From: an uncultured Eubacteriales bacterium
GTDB lineage: Bacteria > Bacillota > Clostridia > Oscillospirales > CAG-272
Direction of reading: 5' to 3'
NCBI GenBank assembly: GCA_934526185.1
Contig: CAKTAA010000130.1
Span: 1 to 5,753, forward strand
DNA: 5,753 nt
The notes under the pieces were generated by a model. That model was not told where the DNA came from and searched no databases. It saw only the letters and a list, made by a program, of their open reading frames with translations. Both the position numbers and the translations under genes were made by a program. The first letter of the stretch is position 1. Each line of letters begins with the position of its first letter. Of the stretch, positions 4,069 through 5,753 are shown one piece after another.

Positions 4069-4125
4069 CCCCCCACCCCCTACCCCCCTAGGGGGGCATG
4101 AAAGGGCGACCCCCGTAGCGGCGAC
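4069..4125. other. GC-rich island with C6-TA-G6 palindrome; candidate cos/packaging site
   Basis: Runs of C (from 4069) lead into CCCCCCTAGGGGGG (4083-4096), a perfect 14-bp palindrome. A second C5 run at 4111-4115 could pair with the same G run, and GC-rich sequence continues to about 4125. It lies between AT-rich DNA and the first gene of the packaging operon, about 470 bp before the terminase small subunit, where cos sites of Gram-positive phages usually lie. The identity as cos is an inference. Confidence 0.4.
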
Positions 4126-4180
4126 GATGGCAGACGTATATATAAATTTCTCTGCGCGGGAAAACGAAATTTTTGGAATT

Positions 4181-4591
4181 ATGAACAAAACGTTAATAAA
4201 TCAAAAAAATGGGGGTTTCAATATAGCTCGAGATACAAAACACGCTATCAAAAATAAAGCTTGTATTTCAGACAAATTGTATTATGACGAAGATATTACC
4301 CTTTATCGTACTAAAAAAGGGCGATACTGGATGACTTACGACAAGAACAAACGCTTGCGTATGATGTCAAGAGTAGAATCGCAGTGTCTTTTGATAGAAA
4401 AGGTTGGGGAAGAAAAAACAAAAGAAATCTATGATGAAATCTATTCAAGGCCGTTTAATGTGATAATAAGGGATAAAAGAATTTCGGAATATTTGAAGAA
4501 CAGCTCAGAGCAACATTTTGTGTCTATAGCTAAAATTGTACATAGGATATTGGAAGATTATATAGATAAAGCAGAAAATTGCAGGTGGTAG
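4181..4591 (+). CDS. Hypothetical phage protein upstream of terminase
   Basis: A 136-aa protein that I do not recognise. It is basic and polar, without membrane segments. A central part (about 36-60, DEDITLYRTKKGRYWMTYDKN) looks like beta strands; two mainly helical stretches follow (about 66-92 and 102-132). The start is uncertain: the frame is open back to 4043, but residues encoded by the GC-rich island (a proline run) look non-coding. Both ATG at 4127 and ATG at 4181 lack a proper ribosome binding site; 4181 is chosen because protein-like sequence is clear from there. The frame ends in TAG three bases before the terminase small-subunit ATG and contains that gene's ribosome binding site, so the two are co-transcribed and probably co-translated. 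By position it may assist packaging or DNA recognition. There is no HNH signature, so it is not the endonuclease often found here. Confidence 0.65.
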   Translation: MNKTLINQKNGGFNIARDTKHAIKNKACISDKLYYDEDITLYRTKKGRYWMTYDKNKRLRMMSRVESQCLLIEKVGEEKTKEIYDEIYSRPFNVIIRDKRISEYLKNSSEQHFVSIAKIVHRILEDYIDKAENCRW

Positions 4592-4593
4592 TA

Positions 4594-4920
4594 ATGGAAG
4601 ATGAGAAAAAGAAGAAGAAAGGGTTTGAAAAAGGGAACCAATACAACAGGCTGGAAAATAGGAATCTGGAAGAAGAACTTGCAGAAAAAGGCAATGTAGG
4701 GCTTAAGATTAAGGACATTTTAGCAAAAGGAGCAGAACCCGGTGCAGAATGGATGGTAAAAGTGGTACAAAGCCCGGAATACTCGGATGAACTAAAAGCA
4801 AAGTGTGTAATGTATTTGTTTGACCGGCTGATGGGGAAACCGGGGATTACGGTAGATGGAGAAATTGACAGCAAAATTACAGTTGCGATGGCAGATGAGC
4901 TGGAAAAATACTCGAAATAG
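4594..4920 (+). CDS. Probable terminase small subunit
   Basis: Would recognise the phage DNA and load the large subunit for packaging. The assignment rests mainly on position, 12 bp before the large-subunit gene, and on a general resemblance of residues 63-87 (helical, YSDELKAKCVMYLFDRLMGK, then PGITVDG) to the LADRxxGKP segment of small phage proteins beside terminases. The 108-aa protein starts with a very basic tail (MEDEKKKKKGFEKGNQ), suited to DNA contact, has an acidic helix at 20-32, and ends in a helix (98-107). ATG at 4594 is chosen over the in-frame TTG at 4579 because AGGTGG lies 5 nt before it. No clear helix-turn-helix is seen. The length fits the shorter members of such proteins. 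It lies in a tight operon with the preceding 136-aa gene and the following large subunit. Confidence 0.65.
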   Translation: MEDEKKKKKGFEKGNQYNRLENRNLEEELAEKGNVGLKIKDILAKGAEPGAEWMVKVVQSPEYSDELKAKCVMYLFDRLMGKPGITVDGEIDSKITVAMADELEKYSK

Positions 4921-4932
4921 CGAGGGTTTGGC

Positions 4933-5753
4933 ATGGCAGTATTGAATATAGACCCACCAAACGAGAGACAGAAGCTCTTCTTTGAATGCCAAAGCCGATA
5001 TGTAGCGTATGGAGGGGCGAGAGGCGGCGGGAAATCCTGGGCCGTAAGAGTAAAGGCAATTTTACTTTGTTTGCAATACTACGGAATAAAGGTTTTGATT
5101 TTAAGACGTTCCTATCCCGAACTGAAAGACAACCATATTATGCCGATGCAGTCCATGTTAAAAGGAATTGCCAAATGGAAAGAGACAGATAAAATGTTCT
5201 ATTTTCCTAACAATTCCATTATAAGGTTTGGGTACTGCGACAGCGAAGCCGACGTACTGCAATATCAGGGGCAAGAATATGACGTGCTGTTTTTGGATGA
5301 GGCCACACAGTTCACAGAGTTCCAATTTAACGCACTGAAATCATGCGTAAGAGGCGCGAACAACTTCCCGAAAAGGATTTATCTTACTTGCAACCCGGGG
5401 AACGTGGGCCATGAATGGGTAAAACGATTGTTTGTGGACAAGCAATATAAGGCTAATGAAAATCCGGAAGATTATTCTTTTATTCCTGCGAAAGTATATG
5501 ACAATCAGGCGCTGTTAGATTCTGACCCTGGATATGTAGCCGTGCTGGAGAGCTTACCAGAGGGGCTAAAACGGGCATGGCTAGAAGGAGACTGGAACGT
5601 TTTTGAAGGACAATACTTCCCAGAATATAAGGAAAACGTACATATTGTTCAGCCTTTTAGGATACCGAAGCACTGGAGAAAATACCGGGCAATTGACTAT
5701 GGCCTTGACATGTTGGCCTGCTTGTGGATTGCGGTAGACGAACATCGCAGAGC
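4933..5753 (+). CDS. terL: Phage terminase large subunit, N-terminal 273 residues (runs off the right edge)
   Basis: ATP-driven motor and nuclease that packages phage DNA into procapsids. The ATPase domain is complete: an N-terminal adenine-motif-like segment (NERQKLFFE, 10-18), Walker A GGARGGGKS (27-35; Lys34, Ser35), Walker B VLFLDEA (118-124) with Asp122 and the catalytic Glu123, and the coupling motif LTCNPGN (151-157). The nuclease domain is just beginning: RAIDYGLD (252-259) supplies the likely first metal-binding Asp255 before the window ends. ATG at 4933 follows GAGGG at about 6 nt and lies 12 bp after the small subunit. The family normally has about 400-450 residues or more, so roughly a third or more is missing to the right; the cut is the window edge, not a mutation. 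No frameshift is seen in the visible part. Confidence 0.96.
   Translation, partial: MAVLNIDPPNERQKLFFECQSRYVAYGGARGGGKSWAVRVKAILLCLQYYGIKVLILRRSYPELKDNHIMPMQSMLKGIAKWKETDKMFYFPNNSIIRFGYCDSEADVLQYQGQEYDVLFLDEATQFTEFQFNALKSCVRGANNFPKRIYLTCNPGNVGHEWVKRLFVDKQYKANENPEDYSFIPAKVYDNQALLDSDPGYVAVLESLPEGLKRAWLEGDWNVFEGQYFPEYKENVHIVQPFRIPKHWRKYRAIDYGLDMLACLWIAVDEHRR

Larger units (their letters stand above)
3661..4180. other. AT-rich non-coding region with several dyads between repressor and packaging genes
   Basis: No frame with a convincing ribosome binding site is found on either strand across about 520 bp. The region holds a 31-bp nested dyad (3700-3730), two near-identical palindromes (3768-3783, 3822-3837), a GC-richer inverted repeat (3940-3985), a rightward promoter (3995-4023) and a GC-rich island (4069-4125). 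These are listed separately. Such a cluster fits a regulatory, replication-origin, attachment or packaging region. Confidence 0.7.

Noticed and set aside
4069..4096. G-quadruplex on the minus strand of the C-rich tract
   Set aside because: Only three separate G runs are present; a stable three-layer intramolecular quadruplex needs four.
4530..4934. Minus-strand Ser/Phe-rich open frame opposite the terminase small subunit
   Set aside because: It is the complement of the Lys/Glu-rich coding sequence on the plus strand, with no start signals.
1..5753. CRISPR array, tRNA or rRNA gene
   Set aside because: No regularly spaced direct repeats and no cloverleaf or rRNA-like segments were seen on either strand.

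Overview
The window reads as the lysogeny/packaging junction of a temperate phage, prophage or phage-like element of a low-GC Firmicute, most likely a gut-type Clostridium relative. The grounds are AT-rich intergenic DNA, strong AGGAGG-type ribosome binding sites, sigma-A-type promoters with 17-bp spacers, a tyrosine integrase, a small XRE repressor typical of Clostridia, and a terminase pair. The host assignment is an inference from composition and family resemblance only.

Left part (1-3163, all minus strand). Reading leftward from the switch region come a 38-aa lysine-rich small ORF (3047-3163), an 82-aa acidic protein, a 127-aa protein with an ArdC-N-like motif, a 99-aa unknown protein, a 104-aa heptad-repeat coiled-coil protein with its own promoter and terminator, a 101-aa protein with a hydrophobic N-terminus, and the integrase (278-1165). 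A further acidic gene starts at 171 on a TTG codon and runs off the left edge; a strong promoter in the tail of the integrase gene can drive it.

Switch region (2988-3329). The leftward promoter (TTGACA-17-TATTAT) carries a perfect 16-bp palindrome in its spacer. A second, near-identical palindrome lies 31 bp away, in the spacer of a weaker rightward promoter for the XRE repressor (3329-3556). A further candidate rightward promoter (2988-3016) lies beyond the 38-aa ORF. It would be read antisense through that ORF and on toward the repressor, a layout like lambda pRE. A 13-bp inverted repeat encloses the 38-aa ORF, and each copy sits at the predicted start of one of the two convergent transcripts.

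Right part (3557-5753, plus strand). An intrinsic terminator ends the repressor transcript. About 520 bp of AT-rich non-coding DNA follows, with several dyads (3700-3730, 3768-3783, 3822-3837, 3940-3985), a promoter (3995-4023) and an abrupt GC-rich island with a C6-TA-G6 palindrome (4069-4125) that is a candidate cos or packaging site. Then come a 136-aa unknown protein, a probable terminase small subunit and the N-terminal 273 residues of the terminase large subunit.

No replication or recombination module lies between repressor and terminase, where many temperate phages carry it. Either it lies to the left, or the element is a compact or defective phage or a satellite.
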